This document shows, one piece after another, positions 7,757-16,413 of a stretch of 64,000 nt of DNA. Location: assembly GCF_026625785.1 (NCBI RefSeq), contig NZ_CP113063.1, forward strand, positions 310,001 through 374,000. The letters are read 5' to 3'. The stretch comes from Gordonia sp. SL306. GTDB taxonomy: Bacteria; Actinomycetota; Actinomycetes; Mycobacteriales; Mycobacteriaceae. Numbering within the stretch: the first letter of the stretch is position 1; each line of letters begins with the position of its first letter. The translations under genes were made by a program, and so were the position numbers. A model generated the notes under the pieces. The model worked only from the letters and a program-made list of their open reading frames with translations. It had not been told where the DNA came from and ran no database searches.

Positions 7757-9268
7757 ATGTCGTGTACCCCTTCCTCGAACCGAAACCGATTGTCGTCTCC
7801 GCGCTCCGGTGAGCTCGCCCCATCTCCACCTGTCCGGCGGCCGTCCGTTCGTGACCGAATTCTGGAGCATTCCGCCGCGAGGACGGCCGGTACGGTCGGG
7901 GTGACCGTGGCTCTAACGCTGGCGCCTGCGGCAACAGCCGTCGCCGACTCCTTCCCCACCGCGCCCGGCGCAACGTTCAACCTGTTCATCCCGGGCACGT
8001 GGGAGACCAGCGAATCGGCGGATCCGTCGAAGCCCATCGGGGCGCTGAAACCGATCGCCGACCGCCTCCGCCACGACCATGGCGACTCCGCGGTCATCTA
8101 TTTCCTGCCGTATGTCGCGCGGGCCTTCGACAACGGCGAGAGCTACGGCACCAGCAAGGCGACCGCACTCGAGAATGCCGGCACGGTGCTGCGGGATTAC
8201 GCGTCACAGCATCCCGACGCCAGGTTCACGATCACCGGCTACAGCCAGGGCGCCGACGCGGCGGGCGACCTCGCCTCGGCGATCGGCAACGAACTCGGTC
8301 CCATCGCAGCCGACGCCGTACTCGCCGTCGCCTTGTTGGCGGACCCACGAGCAGGCACCGCGGGCGAGACCGTCGTCGGTCCGCGGGAGGACGGGATCGG
8401 GATCGCCGATCCACGTCCGGCGGGCATGGGCAGCCTGATGGGGCGGGTCTCTGCCATCTGTGCCCCCGACGACCTCTACTGCTCGATCGACAAGTCGCAG
8501 AACCCGCTGCTCGGCCAGCTCGGCACGGTGCTGGGCAAGACGCCGGCCGACGCGGAGGCCGCGGTGAAGAAGGCAGCCACCGCGACGACCGTCCTCGCGT
8601 CCGTCGACATCCCGGGCATCATCGACGGGCTGACCCGGCTCCCGCGCGAGGTCGCGGCCGGCGACCTCGCGTCGGCCCACGCGGTCTCCGGGACCCTCAA
8701 CAATCGCCTCCGACCACTCGTGACCCTCGCCTCGATGATCGATTTCACCGAGGTCTCCACGACATTGGCATTGATCCCGGACGAGACCGGACTGACCAAG
8801 GCGGCCTCCCTGCTCGCCGCCGCGCTCGCACATGTCGACTTCCAGCGGACCGCCGATCTCGTGGGCAGAATTCAGGAACTCACGTGGTCGGGGGTGGGGG
8901 CGGTGGCCGCCCGCGCCGGCGCGAAGACGTTGCCGACCACCACCACGACACCGTCTGACGTCCGACAGGTCGCCCGCGAGCTCGCCGTACTCTCCAGCAG
9001 CATCGTCACGGTCCGCCCGCGCACCGGCACGGAGGTGGCGGCGGTCTCACCCGATCTGCGGAGCATGGCGACCGCGGTCACCGGGATCGTCGCGAAACGC
9101 GCGATCACCGACCCGGCGACGGTGGTCACCGACGCGGTCAGCGCCGGCACGTTCTACGCCTCCGACAGCCATGTGCGCTACGGGTCCCTCGTCGTCGACG
9201 CCGAGGGGCGTGACGCGATCGACTGGTTCGGGAGTTGGCTCTCGGACAGCATCGCCCGGGCATCGTGA
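7757..9268 (+). CDS. Secreted cutinase-family serine esterase with a large insertion
   Basis: A 503-residue exported protein, about twice the length of a cutinase. A hydrophobic stretch near residues 44-60 followed by AVAD predicts a signal peptide cleaved around residue 63. The hydrolase core starts after it, and the nucleophile elbow GYSQG places the catalytic Ser at 163. The typical cutinase pair of Cys around an Asp appears as CAPDDLYC (235-242). In ordinary cutinases the catalytic His follows within about 15 residues; here the best match, SHVRYG with His 472, comes some 230 residues later, after a mostly helical segment (about 245-465) of unknown fold. The C terminus (DAIDWFGSWL) resembles a cutinase end. 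Substrates could be polyesters or cell-envelope lipids. No operon partners. A GGAG lies just before the ATG. Confidence 0.8.
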   Translation: MSCTPSSNRNRLSSPRSGELAPSPPVRRPSVRDRILEHSAARTAGTVGVTVALTLAPAATAVADSFPTAPGATFNLFIPGTWETSESADPSKPIGALKPIADRLRHDHGDSAVIYFLPYVARAFDNGESYGTSKATALENAGTVLRDYASQHPDARFTITGYSQGADAAGDLASAIGNELGPIAADAVLAVALLADPRAGTAGETVVGPREDGIGIADPRPAGMGSLMGRVSAICAPDDLYCSIDKSQNPLLGQLGTVLGKTPADAEAAVKKAATATTVLASVDIPGIIDGLTRLPREVAAGDLASAHAVSGTLNNRLRPLVTLASMIDFTEVSTTLALIPDETGLTKAASLLAAALAHVDFQRTADLVGRIQELTWSGVGAVAARAGAKTLPTTTTTPSDVRQVARELAVLSSSIVTVRPRTGTEVAAVSPDLRSMATAVTGIVAKRAITDPATVVTDAVSAGTFYASDSHVRYGSLVVDAEGRDAIDWFGSWLSDSIARAS

Positions 9269-9396
9269 GCCCCGGACGAACCTGCGCATCGCTCGTGCCC
9301 GTGTGATCCCGACGTGTCGACCTGCCCGATCGGACAGGTGCCCGCATACTTCTCGGTAACGCCGATCCATATCGTCGAGCACCGAGGGAGGGCGAC

Positions 9397-9564
9397 ATGA
9401 GTGGCACGGGGAACCACATCTGGGGACGTCCGCGACCTGTTCCCGATCGCTGTCGAGGGACACATACGTACGCGGGCGGCTGCGTCTACAACGCCGACGA
9501 CCCGCACCGGCCGCTCTTCCCCGAGGAGTTGCGTCCCGGACGACGATTCATCCGGGCGGCGTGA
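9397..9564 (+). CDS. Small 55-residue hypothetical protein
   Basis: An ATG preceded by GAGGGAGGGCGAC (a good ribosome site) opens a 55-codon frame ending in TGA just before the dnaG stop on the other strand. The peptide starts MSGTGNHIWGRPRPVPDRC and contains GGCVYNADDPHRPLFPEEL and GRRFI. The two Cys, the many Pro and the Asp-Asp/His-Arg segment look like a real conserved small protein rather than noise, and third-position G+C is high. I do not recognise a function. It follows the cutinase-family gene by 128 bp, and the gap holds a weak hairpin (ACCTG/CAGGT, 9329-9348). Confidence 0.55.
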   Translation: MSGTGNHIWGRPRPVPDRCRGTHTYAGGCVYNADDPHRPLFPEELRPGRRFIRAA

Positions 9565-9579
9565 GCGTGCTCGTGCCGC

Positions 9580-11490
9580 TCAGCCCACGTCGACAGTGGG
9601 ATCGACGGCCTGCTCGAGCAGGCTGCGCCGGTAGGCCTCCAACGCCACGAGGTCACCGAAGACGGCGTTGTACCCGTCCGGGTCCTCGCCCGGCGCCATT
9701 CGCCGCAGTTTGGACTTGATATCGGCGATCTGGGCGCCGACCCAGACCTCCTGCAGGCGCGCCATCACGCTCGAGATGTAGCGCGGGATGTTGTTCTCGC
9801 TCACCGGCATCGACTCGACGGCGAGTTCGGTGACCAGCGGGCCCACGAGGAGGTCGTCGATCGAGTTGTGCACCGCGTCGACCCATTCGGCTCCGCCCAT
9901 GCCGGAGGCGGCGCCGCCGAGTGCGGTCATCGCGGTCCGGATCATGGCGTAGGCCGGTTCGGTGAAACACTGCACCGGTAGCGAATCGAAGACGGTGCCT
10001 GCGATCGCCGGATACTGCAGCGCGGCCTTGAGCGCCTCGCGTTGCGGCCACAGTCGCGGATCGGTGGGCAGCGGACGCGGTGTCAGTGGCGCCGAAGCGG
10101 CCTCCGGCCGCTGACGCCGCATCGAGGTCACCCGGTCACTCCGGCCGGTTGCGCGGCCATGTCGCGCACCCTCCTCCCGAACCCGGGACAACACCTGGCC
10201 GACGTCTTCCCACCCGACCCAGCCCGCGAGTTGCCTGGCGTACTCGTCCCGCAACGCGATGTCCTTGATGCGCGCGACCACCGGCACGGCGTCCCGCAGC
10301 GCGTGCACCCGCCCCTCGGCGGTGTCGAGGTCGTGATCGGACAGCAACGCCTTGATCGCGAACTCGAACATCGGGACCCGCCGGGCGATCAGGTCGCGGA
10401 CCGCCGGGTCACCGCTGCGCTGGCGGAGTTCGCACGGATCCATCCCGTCCGGGGCCACCGCCACGAACGTCTGGCCGGCGATACTCTGCTCCCCCTCGAA
10501 AGCCTTGAGGGCAGCGGCCTTCCCGGCTTCGTCACCGTCGAAGGTGTAGATGACCTCGCCGCGGAAGTACGAGTCGTCCATCATGAGCCGGCGCAGGAGC
10601 GCAAGGTGATCCTCACCGAAGGCCGTCCCACACGACGCGACCGCCGTCGTCACCCCGGACAGATGCATCGCCATCACGTCGGTGTAGCCCTCGACGATGA
10701 CCACCTGATGTCCCTTGGCGATGTTCTTCTTCGCGTGGTCGAGACCGAAGAGCACCTGAGACTTCTTGTACAGCATGGTCTCCGGCGTGTTCATGTACTT
10801 GCCGAGATTGTCGTCGTCGAACAACTTGCGGGCTCCGAAGCCGATGATGTCACCGCCGAGGTTGCGGATCGGCCACAGCAGGCGCCGATGGAACCGGTCG
10901 ATCGGCCCCTTGCGCCCCTGCTTGGCCAACCCGGCGGCTTCGAGCTCGGAGAATTCGAACCCCTGGGACAGAAGGGTTTTGGTCATCGTGTCCCAGCCGG
11001 CCGGCGCGTACCCGCACCCGAAGGCGGTCGCGGTGGCGGCGTCGAAGTCCCGTTCGGTCAGGTAGTCGCGCGCCTTCTGCGCCTCCGGTGTCTGCAGTTG
11101 CTCCGCGTAGAACCGCTGGGCCGCCGCGTTGGCTGCGACGAGTCGCGCGCGCGTACCGCGATCCCGGACCACGGTGGTGCCGCCGCCCTCGAAGTGGATC
11201 TGGTATCCGATTCGGTCGGCGAGCTGCTGCACCGCCTCGACGAAGCTGACGTGTTCCTGCTTCTGCAGAAAGCTGTAGACGTCCCCGCCCTCACCGCAGC
11301 CGAAGCAGTGGAAGTGTCCGTGGTTGGGACGGACGTGGAACGACGGCGTCTTCTCGTCGTGGAACGGGCAGAGACCCTTGAGGCTGTCGGCCCCCGCGCG
11401 GCGCAACGCCACGTAGTCGCCGACGATCTCCTCGATACGCGTCTGCTCACGGATCGCCGTGATGTCACGATCGGGGATTCGGCCTGGCAC
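9580..11490 (-). CDS. dnaG: DNA primase
   Basis: A replication primase of about 636 residues that makes RNA primers for lagging-strand synthesis with the DnaB helicase. The N-terminal zinc-binding domain (CPFHDEKTPSF ... HCFGCGEGGD; Cys-His-Cys-Cys) is near residues 37-70. The TOPRIM core contains VVIVEGYTDVMA with the catalytic Glu and FDGDEAG with the metal-binding Asp residues. The C-terminal helicase-interacting domain follows residue 430. I chose the GTG at 11490 because the sequence from PGRIPDRDITAIRE matches the mycobacterial start, although the frame stays open to 11532. It lies downstream of dgt on the same strand, the same order as in M. tuberculosis. Confidence 0.96.
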   Translation of the reverse strand: MPGRIPDRDITAIREQTRIEEIVGDYVALRRAGADSLKGLCPFHDEKTPSFHVRPNHGHFHCFGCGEGGDVYSFLQKQEHVSFVEAVQQLADRIGYQIHFEGGGTTVVRDRGTRARLVAANAAAQRFYAEQLQTPEAQKARDYLTERDFDAATATAFGCGYAPAGWDTMTKTLLSQGFEFSELEAAGLAKQGRKGPIDRFHRRLLWPIRNLGGDIIGFGARKLFDDDNLGKYMNTPETMLYKKSQVLFGLDHAKKNIAKGHQVVIVEGYTDVMAMHLSGVTTAVASCGTAFGEDHLALLRRLMMDDSYFRGEVIYTFDGDEAGKAAALKAFEGEQSIAGQTFVAVAPDGMDPCELRQRSGDPAVRDLIARRVPMFEFAIKALLSDHDLDTAEGRVHALRDAVPVVARIKDIALRDEYARQLAGWVGWEDVGQVLSRVREEGARHGRATGRSDRVTSMRRQRPEAASAPLTPRPLPTDPRLWPQREALKAALQYPAIAGTVFDSLPVQCFTEPAYAMIRTAMTALGGAASGMGGAEWVDAVHNSIDDLLVGPLVTELAVESMPVSENNIPRYISSVMARLQEVWVGAQIADIKSKLRRMAPGEDPDGYNAVFGDLVALEAYRRSLLEQAVDPTVDVG

Positions 11491-11542
11491 GCGGACCAGT
11501 GTAGTGACTGCACCCCGGGAACCGGCAGCCACACGTGCGGGC

Positions 11543-12853
11543 TCAGCCCAGATGCGCCTGTGCGCCCGAGTTCTGTCGGTCGGTGCGCTCGAGTCGGCCC
11601 TCTGTCATCGAGGCGATCTGGTCGACGATGACGCGCAGGCGGGCGTCATCGTCGGCCGCCTCATGCCAGGACGGCACGAAGATCTGGTCCAGGCCGCCGG
11701 GAGCGGCCGCGGTCAGCCAGCCGGCCACCCGATGGATGCGCTCGCGCTGACGCTGCTGATGGGCCTTGTGACGGCTGTTGGAGAAGATGAACCGCAACGC
11801 CAGGGTCTTGAGGATCGCCACCTCGGCGGCCACCAGCGGTGAGACCGTGAGGTCGGCGTCGTAACGGGCCACCGAGCGACCGCCCACCGCCGCCCGCGTC
11901 CCGGTGATCGCGGCCGACGCGAACCGGCCGATGAGCTCGCTGGTCAGTCGTTTGAGAGCGACGGCGCTGTTCAGGCTGCCGTCGTAGACCCCGGCCTGGC
12001 CGACGATCTCCATCCGCGACAGGCGTTGCGCTGCGTCGATGAGGGCACCGGCCTCGAGTCCCGCGAACTCCTTCACCCCGATGTCGGCAAGCGCCCGCTG
12101 ATCGGACGCGTCGCCGAGTGTGCGCAGGTCGATGCGGTTGGCGATCACACCGTCCTCCAGATCGTGCACGGAGTAGGCGACGTCGTCGGACCAGTCCATC
12201 ACCTGGGCCTCGATGCACTGACGGCCGGCGGGGGCGTCGAGCCGGATCCAGTCCAGGGCGTCTGCGTCGTCGTCGTAGGCACCGAACTTCGTCCCCGGCG
12301 CGCTGCGGGTCCAGGGGTATTTCAGCGTGGCGTCGAGCGATGCTCTGGTCAGGTTCAGTCCGGCACTCCGACCGCTCTCGTCGAGGAGCTTCGGTTCCAG
12401 ACGCGTGAGGATCCGGAGATTCTGGGCGTTGCCCTCGAAACCGCCGATCGCCACAGCGACCTCGTCGAGGGCCCGCTCACCGTTGTGCCCGTAGGGCGGG
12501 TGACCGATGTCGTGGGCGAGACCCGCCAGTTCGACGAGATCGGGTTCGCAGCCGAGGCCGATCGCGATCCCCCGCCCGATCTGACCCACCTCGAGCGAAT
12601 GGGTCAGGCGGGTCCTGGGGGTGTCGCCCTCACGCGGCCCGACGACCTGAGTCTTGTCTGCCAGTCGGCGCAGGGCGGCCGAATGCAACACCCGGGCCCG
12701 GTCACGAGCGAAGTCGCTGCGATGGTCGGTTCGGGTTCCGGGCAGGCTCGCGACCTTCGGCGCCTCCGGCACGATCCGTTCGACGGCCTCGTCACCGTAG
12801 TCCGCCGTGGGCGGTATCGCGGCCGAACGGCCGGTCGGCGGTGCGCTAGTCAA
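11543..12853 (-). CDS. dgt: Deoxyguanosinetriphosphate triphosphohydrolase-like protein
   Basis: A 436-residue HD-superfamily nucleotide phosphohydrolase predicted to split dGTP, or other dNTPs, into deoxynucleoside and triphosphate. The metal-binding set is visible: [10 protein letters not shown] (His), [15 protein letters not shown] (His-Asp) and a later Asp in [31 protein letters not shown] is a typical dGTPase N-terminal segment. The start is a TTG at 12853 overlapping the cold-shock gene stop by 8 nt; an internal start is possible. It sits directly before dnaG, linking nucleotide pools and replication by position, as in mycobacteria. Confidence 0.92.
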   Translation of the reverse strand: MTSAPPTGRSAAIPPTADYGDEAVERIVPEAPKVASLPGTRTDHRSDFARDRARVLHSAALRRLADKTQVVGPREGDTPRTRLTHSLEVGQIGRGIAIGLGCEPDLVELAGLAHDIGHPPYGHNGERALDEVAVAIGGFEGNAQNLRILTRLEPKLLDESGRSAGLNLTRASLDATLKYPWTRSAPGTKFGAYDDDADALDWIRLDAPAGRQCIEAQVMDWSDDVAYSVHDLEDGVIANRIDLRTLGDASDQRALADIGVKEFAGLEAGALIDAAQRLSRMEIVGQAGVYDGSLNSAVALKRLTSELIGRFASAAITGTRAAVGGRSVARYDADLTVSPLVAAEVAILKTLALRFIFSNSRHKAHQQRQRERIHRVAGWLTAAAPGGLDQIFVPSWHEAADDDARLRVIVDQIASMTEGRLERTDRQNSGAQAHLG

Positions 12854-13337
12854 GCACCCATCCCCGAGCGACCGCGAATTCGGTGATGCGCTGCCGGATC
12901 GCCACGATCTGAGCCGCGGTCAGGTCGTCGGACGAGTCGAGCAGCAGCTCGGTGACCTCTTCGGTGAACGACGCCGCGTCGAGCGAGCCGCCGCCGCCAC
13001 GCGGCTTGCGTGAACGATCGCGGTCACGGTCCCGGTCACGGTCACCGCCGTGCGGACGACCGTGATCGTGGCTGTCTCGACGGTGCGGCCGGCCCGCCGG
13101 GGCGTCGTCGGCCGATGCCGACTCGGTCACCGCGACGTTGACTGCCTTGGTGCCGCGGTCCGTCTCCTCGATGTCGAACGCGACCTTCGCGCCCGGCTTC
13201 AGGGCGTTCTCGTCGATGTCGATGTCGTTGATGTGCAGGAAGACGTCGGCACCGCCCGCGTCCGGTGCGAGAAATCCGAAGCCCCGATTCGCGTCGTAAT
13301 GAACGACTTTGCCGTTGACGGTCACTGCTGCACTCAC
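12846..13337 (-). CDS. Cold-shock-domain protein with RD-rich linker and C-terminal helical domain
   Basis: A protein of about 163 residues. The N-terminal cold-shock domain has both RNA-binding motifs, in diverged form: RGFGFLAP (RNP1-like) and DVFLHINDI (RNP2-like). A low-complexity linker follows with alternating Arg-Asp ([14 protein letters not shown]), then a C-terminal helical domain of about 60 residues ([13 protein letters not shown] at the end). It is longer than stand-alone CspA proteins (about 67). The GTG at 13337 is close to an AGGAG; the frame stays open to 13397, and a later GTG at 13325 is also possible. The stop overlaps the dgt start, implying co-transcription with dgt-dnaG. 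The role is probably RNA binding or chaperoning. Confidence 0.82.
   Translation of the reverse strand: MSAAVTVNGKVVHYDANRGFGFLAPDAGGADVFLHINDIDIDENALKPGAKVAFDIEETDRGTKAVNVAVTESASADDAPAGRPHRRDSHDHGRPHGGDRDRDRDRDRSRKPRGGGGSLDAASFTEEVTELLLDSSDDLTAAQIVAIRQRITEFAVARGWVLD
13021..13044 (-). repeat. Hexanucleotide repeat coding for Arg-Asp units
   Basis: Four consecutive hexamers (CGGTCA, CGGTCC, CGGTCA, CGGTCA on the plus strand) encode the RD repeat in the cold-shock protein linker. The in-frame hexamer allows copy-number change without a frameshift. Confidence 0.7.
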
Positions 13338-13470
13338 TCTCCTCGCCGCACACGGCTCCGGACCCCATGCCCGGGCGTGCGACAACTCCACACTCAACTA
13401 TGACAGAACTACGCAGGTCGCACGTTGCGACGACGACCTCGACCGCTGGTCGGCCGGCCTTACCGAAGGC

Positions 13471-14859
13471 TCACGCCCCCAGGAGCTTGCCGCCCAGGAA
13501 CTCCACGACCTTGTCGAGCGCGACGCGCTCCTGGCTCATGGTGTCGCGCTCGCGCACGGTGACCGCCTGGTCGTCGAGAGTGTCGAAGTCCACGGTCACG
13601 CAGAACGGGGTGCCGATCTCGTCCTGCCTGCGGTATCGCTTGCCGATGCCCTGCGCGTCGTCGAACTCGACATTCCAGTGCTTGCGCAGCTCCGCCGCCA
13701 GATCCTTGGCCTTCGGCGACAGTTTCTCGTTGCGGGAGAGCGGCAGCACCGCCACCTTGACCGGCGCGAGCCGCCGATCGAGGCGCAACACCGTGCGGGT
13801 ATCGGTGCCGCCCTTGGCGTTCGGCACCTCCTCCTCGGTGTACGCGTCGCACAGGAACGCCATCAGCGAGCGGGTGAGACCAGCAGCGGGCTCGATGACA
13901 TACGGCGTGTAGCGCTCGCCGGAGGCCTGGTCGAAGAACGACAGGTCCTCACCCGAGTGCTTGCTGTGGGTCGACAGGTCGAAATCGGTACGGTTGGCGA
14001 CACCCTCGAGCTCACCCCACGGATTCCCGGAGAAGCCGAACTTGTACTCGACGTCGACGGTGCGCTTGGAGTAGTGCGAGAGCTTGTCCTTCGGGTGCTC
14101 GACGAGGCGCAGGTTCTCCGGATCGATGCCCAGGTCGACGTACCAGTCGAAGCGCTGGTCGATCCAGTACTGGTGCCATTCCTCGTCCTCGCCGGGCTTG
14201 ACGAAGTACTCCATCTCCATCTGCTCGAACTCGCGCGTGCGGAAGATGAAGTTGCCGGGGGTGATCTCGTTGCGGAAGCTCTTGCCGATCTGGGCGATGC
14301 CGAACGGTGGCTTCTTGCGCGCGGTGGTCATCACGTTCTTGAAGTTCACGAAGATGCCCTGCGCGGTCTCGGGCCGCAGGTAGTGCAGGCCCTCCTCGTC
14401 GTCGACGGGGCCGAGGTAGGTCTTCATCAGACCGCTGAACGCCTTGGGCTCGGTCCACTTGCCGGGCTGACCGGTGTCCGGGTCGTTGATGTCGGCGAGG
14501 CCGTTGGCCGGTGGCCGGCCGTGCTTGATCTCGTAGGCCTCCAGAAGGTGATCGGCACGGTAGCGCTTATGGGTGTAGAGCGACTCCACGAGCGGGTCGG
14601 TGAACACCTCCACGTGACCCGACGCCTCCCACACGCGCCGCGGCAGGATGACCGCCGAGTCGAGCCCGACGATGTCGTCGCGGCTGGTGACCATGCCACG
14701 CCACCACTGCCTCTTGATGTTCTCCTTGACCTCGACACCGAGCGGGCCGTAGTCCCACGCGGAGCGGGTTCCGCCGTAGATCTCGCCGCTCGGGAACACC
14801 AGGCCACGACGCTTGGCGAGGTTGACGACGGCTTCGACGCGGTTGGACTGGGCGGCCAC
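13471..14859 (-). CDS. glyS: Glycyl-tRNA synthetase (class II, alpha2 type)
   Basis: A 462-residue enzyme that charges tRNA-Gly. Class II motifs are visible: [20 protein letters not shown] at the N terminus, [13 protein letters not shown] (motif-2 region with [20 protein letters not shown]) and the C-terminal motif 3 with [13 protein letters not shown]. The anticodon-binding domain occupies about the last 110 residues ([20 protein letters not shown]). Length matches the actinobacterial single-chain enzyme. The start is GTG ([12 protein letters not shown]). It is divergent from smtB-zur, the arrangement known in M. tuberculosis (Rv2357c/Rv2358/Rv2359). Confidence 0.96.
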   Translation of the reverse strand: MAAQSNRVEAVVNLAKRRGLVFPSGEIYGGTRSAWDYGPLGVEVKENIKRQWWRGMVTSRDDIVGLDSAVILPRRVWEASGHVEVFTDPLVESLYTHKRYRADHLLEAYEIKHGRPPANGLADINDPDTGQPGKWTEPKAFSGLMKTYLGPVDDEEGLHYLRPETAQGIFVNFKNVMTTARKKPPFGIAQIGKSFRNEITPGNFIFRTREFEQMEMEYFVKPGEDEEWHQYWIDQRFDWYVDLGIDPENLRLVEHPKDKLSHYSKRTVDVEYKFGFSGNPWGELEGVANRTDFDLSTHSKHSGEDLSFFDQASGERYTPYVIEPAAGLTRSLMAFLCDAYTEEEVPNAKGGTDTRTVLRLDRRLAPVKVAVLPLSRNEKLSPKAKDLAAELRKHWNVEFDDAQGIGKRYRRQDEIGTPFCVTVDFDTLDDQAVTVRERDTMSQERVALDKVVEFLGGKLLGA

Positions 14860-15057
14860 GGTTAACTGATCTCCAACGACTAGGGGTTCGATACGGTGAC
14901 GCGGCCATTCCGTCGGAACACAGAACGGCAGCCCCTACAGGGTAGCCACAGAGGTGCCGGTCGTCGGAATCGTCACCCTTCTCCGATCACGCGTGCGGAC
15001 GTCACAGCCGCTCCGAGGGCGGCGGACCGTCGCCGTGCGTCGGCTCTGTCCACCCCA

Positions 15058-15081
15058 AATGAAAACGACTTCCTTTAGTAT
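15058..15081 (+). promoter_or_regulatory. SmtB/Zur-type box and leaderless promoter
   Basis: An AT-rich stretch (AATGAAAACGACTTCCTTTA at 15058-15077) stands out from the G+C-rich surroundings and loosely matches the mycobacterial Zur/SmtB box (TGAAAA...TTTTCA type). It abuts TAGTAT at 15076-15081, a TANNNT -10 box that ends 7 nt before the ATG at 15089. Zinc-responsive autoregulation is inferred from the gene identities. Confidence 0.5.
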
Positions 15082-15088
15082 GGAGGCG

Positions 15089-15478
15089 ATGGACTCCCAG
15101 GAACGAGATTGCGCAGCCACCACCGCCGACCGCGGTGTCGTCGGCGCGGTGGAGTGCGCGGCCGCCGGCGACCTCCTGCGCGCGCTGGCATCGCCGACCC
15201 GCATCGCCATCGTCCTGCTCCTGCGCGAGCGTCCGCAGTGTGTCCACGAGATCGTCGGCGCCCTGGAGGTCAGTCAGCCTCTGGTGAGCCAGCATCTTCG
15301 AGTCCTCAAGGACGCCGGCGTGGTGCGGGGCCACCGGACGGGTCGGGAGATCGTCTACGAACTCGTCGATCACCACCTCGCCCACATCGTGACCGACGCG
15401 CTCGCGCACGCAATGGAGGTCTCCGACGGCACGGCGACCGAGATGATTCCCGATGCCGCGGGCACGGTGGCCGAATGA
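15089..15478 (+). CDS. smtB: ArsR/SmtB-family metalloregulator
   Basis: A winged-helix repressor of about 129 residues that would release DNA on binding zinc. The DNA-recognition helix is VSQPLVSQHLRVLKDAGVV, preceded by LASPTRIAIVLLL and a CVHEI segment. C-terminal HHLAHIVTDALAHAME supplies the acid/His residues expected of an alpha-5 metal site. ATG 15089 is chosen because a TAGTAT box lies 7 nt upstream, implying a leaderless message; ATG 15080 overlaps that box. It overlaps zur by ATGA and is divergent from glyS, as in M. tuberculosis, where SmtB derepresses the smtB-zur operon on zinc. Confidence 0.92.
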   Translation: MDSQERDCAATTADRGVVGAVECAAAGDLLRALASPTRIAIVLLLRERPQCVHEIVGALEVSQPLVSQHLRVLKDAGVVRGHRTGREIVYELVDHHLAHIVTDALAHAMEVSDGTATEMIPDAAGTVAE

Positions 15479-15891
15479 CGGCGGGCCCGGACCGCCCGGT
15501 GACCGGTGTCCGGTCGACCAGGCAGCGTGCCGCGATCGCCGACGCGCTCGCCGCCGGCGACGACTTCGTCTCCGCGCAGGAACTGCACGATCAGCTCAAG
15601 GCGCGGGGAGAATCGATCGGACTGACCACCGTGTACCGAAATCTGCAGGCGTTGAGTCAATCAGGGCAGATCGACATGCTGTGGGACGGCTCGGGCGAGA
15701 CGCGGTATCGCCACTGTTCGTCCGGACATCATCACCACCTCGTGTGCCGTCGCTGCGGCACGACGGTGGAGGTGCAAGCCGAGCCCGTCGAGAAGTGGGC
15801 AGCGAGTGTGGCCGCACGGCACGGTTTCACCGACATCAACCACACCGTAGAGGTCTTCGGCTACTGCGCCGACTGCCGGGCGCAGAACTGA
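15475..15891 (+). CDS. zur: Zinc uptake regulator, Fur family
   Basis: A Fur-family repressor of 138 residues, expected to turn off zinc uptake and alternative ribosomal-protein genes when zinc is plentiful. The N-terminal winged helix contains LTTVYRNLQALSQSG. The metal-binding region has HCSSGHHHHLVCRRCG and a C-terminal CADC, giving two CxxC pairs for structural zinc plus the His cluster. The ATG overlaps the smtB stop by 4 bp, so both regulators share one transcript. The order matches mycobacterial furB (zur). A REP-like sequence follows the stop. Confidence 0.93.
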   Translation: MTAGPDRPVTGVRSTRQRAAIADALAAGDDFVSAQELHDQLKARGESIGLTTVYRNLQALSQSGQIDMLWDGSGETRYRHCSSGHHHHLVCRRCGTTVEVQAEPVEKWAASVAARHGFTDINHTVEVFGYCADCRAQN

Positions 15892-15954
15892 CGGGCCGCG
15901 AGAAAGGGCGCACCCCGGCACCGCCTCCCGAGGCGCGAACACGCCGACTCCGCA

Positions 15955-15990
15955 CCCTGAGGAGCGAGCTCGCGAGCGTCTCGAAGGGGC
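15955..15990. repeat. REP-like palindromic element
   Basis: The segment CCTGAGGAGCGAGCTCGCGA followed by GCGTCTCGAAGGGG contains nested palindromes (GCGAGCTCGC and CTCGCGAG). It resembles an interspersed repeat I recall from Gordonia and Rhodococcus chromosomes (CCTTCGAGACGCTCGC...CTCCTCA type). It lies between convergent stops of zur and the Rv2360c-like gene, where such repeats usually sit. Only one copy is evident here. Confidence 0.45.
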
Positions 15991-15999
15991 TCGAAAGGG

Positions 16000-16413
16000 C
16001 TAGGCACCCGAGAGGCGGCGAGCGATATCGGCTCCTGCCGACAGCACGATGTGCAGCACCGTCAGCAGCGGGACGTCGTCGAGGGTCCCGGCCGGGAACG
16101 TGTAGTACTGCAGCACGTCGGTGGTCACGCCCTCCGGATCGGATCTGCGCAGTGCACCGAAACTCAGATGGCCGTCAGCGCCTTCCACGTCGTCTCGTAG
16201 TGCGGACGTGTTCGGCAGGTTGACCGCGACCAGTTGGGTCACGGTCAGTACGTCGAGTCCGTCGGCGAGGGTCAGGACGCGCAACGACGCGCGGGTCGTA
16301 CCCACCTGCACGATCACCGAATCCGCGTCTTCGTCTCCGACGTCACCGATCTCACCGACCAGGCGCGCGACCCGGGTCAGCAGGCCTTCGGTCTCCGATG
16401 CCGCGTCGGTCAT
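16000..16413 (-). CDS. Conserved protein (Rv2360c-like), function unknown
   Basis: A 137-residue protein starting at an ATG that overlaps the uppS stop by ATGA, so it is translationally coupled to uppS. The upstream in-frame extension belongs to uppS coding sequence and is not used. It has no signal peptide or membrane helix. The body alternates beta-like segments ([32 protein letters not shown]) with an acidic region. Position and length match M. tuberculosis Rv2360c (142 residues). I do not know its function; coupling to uppS does not by itself prove a cell-wall role. Confidence 0.75.
   Translation of the reverse strand: MTDAASETEGLLTRVARLVGEIGDVGDEDADSVIVQVGTTRASLRVLTLADGLDVLTVTQLVAVNLPNTSALRDDVEGADGHLSFGALRRSDPEGVTTDVLQYYTFPAGTLDDVPLLTVLHIVLSAGADIARRLSGA

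Noticed and set aside
13309..14865. Long open frame of 518 codons on the plus strand opposite glyS
   Set aside because: It has no motif or ribosome site and mirrors the glyS codon pattern; such shadows are expected at this G+C content. The same applies to long antisense frames over dnaG (10042-11631), the YhgE gene (18169-19503) and hemW (30937-32127).
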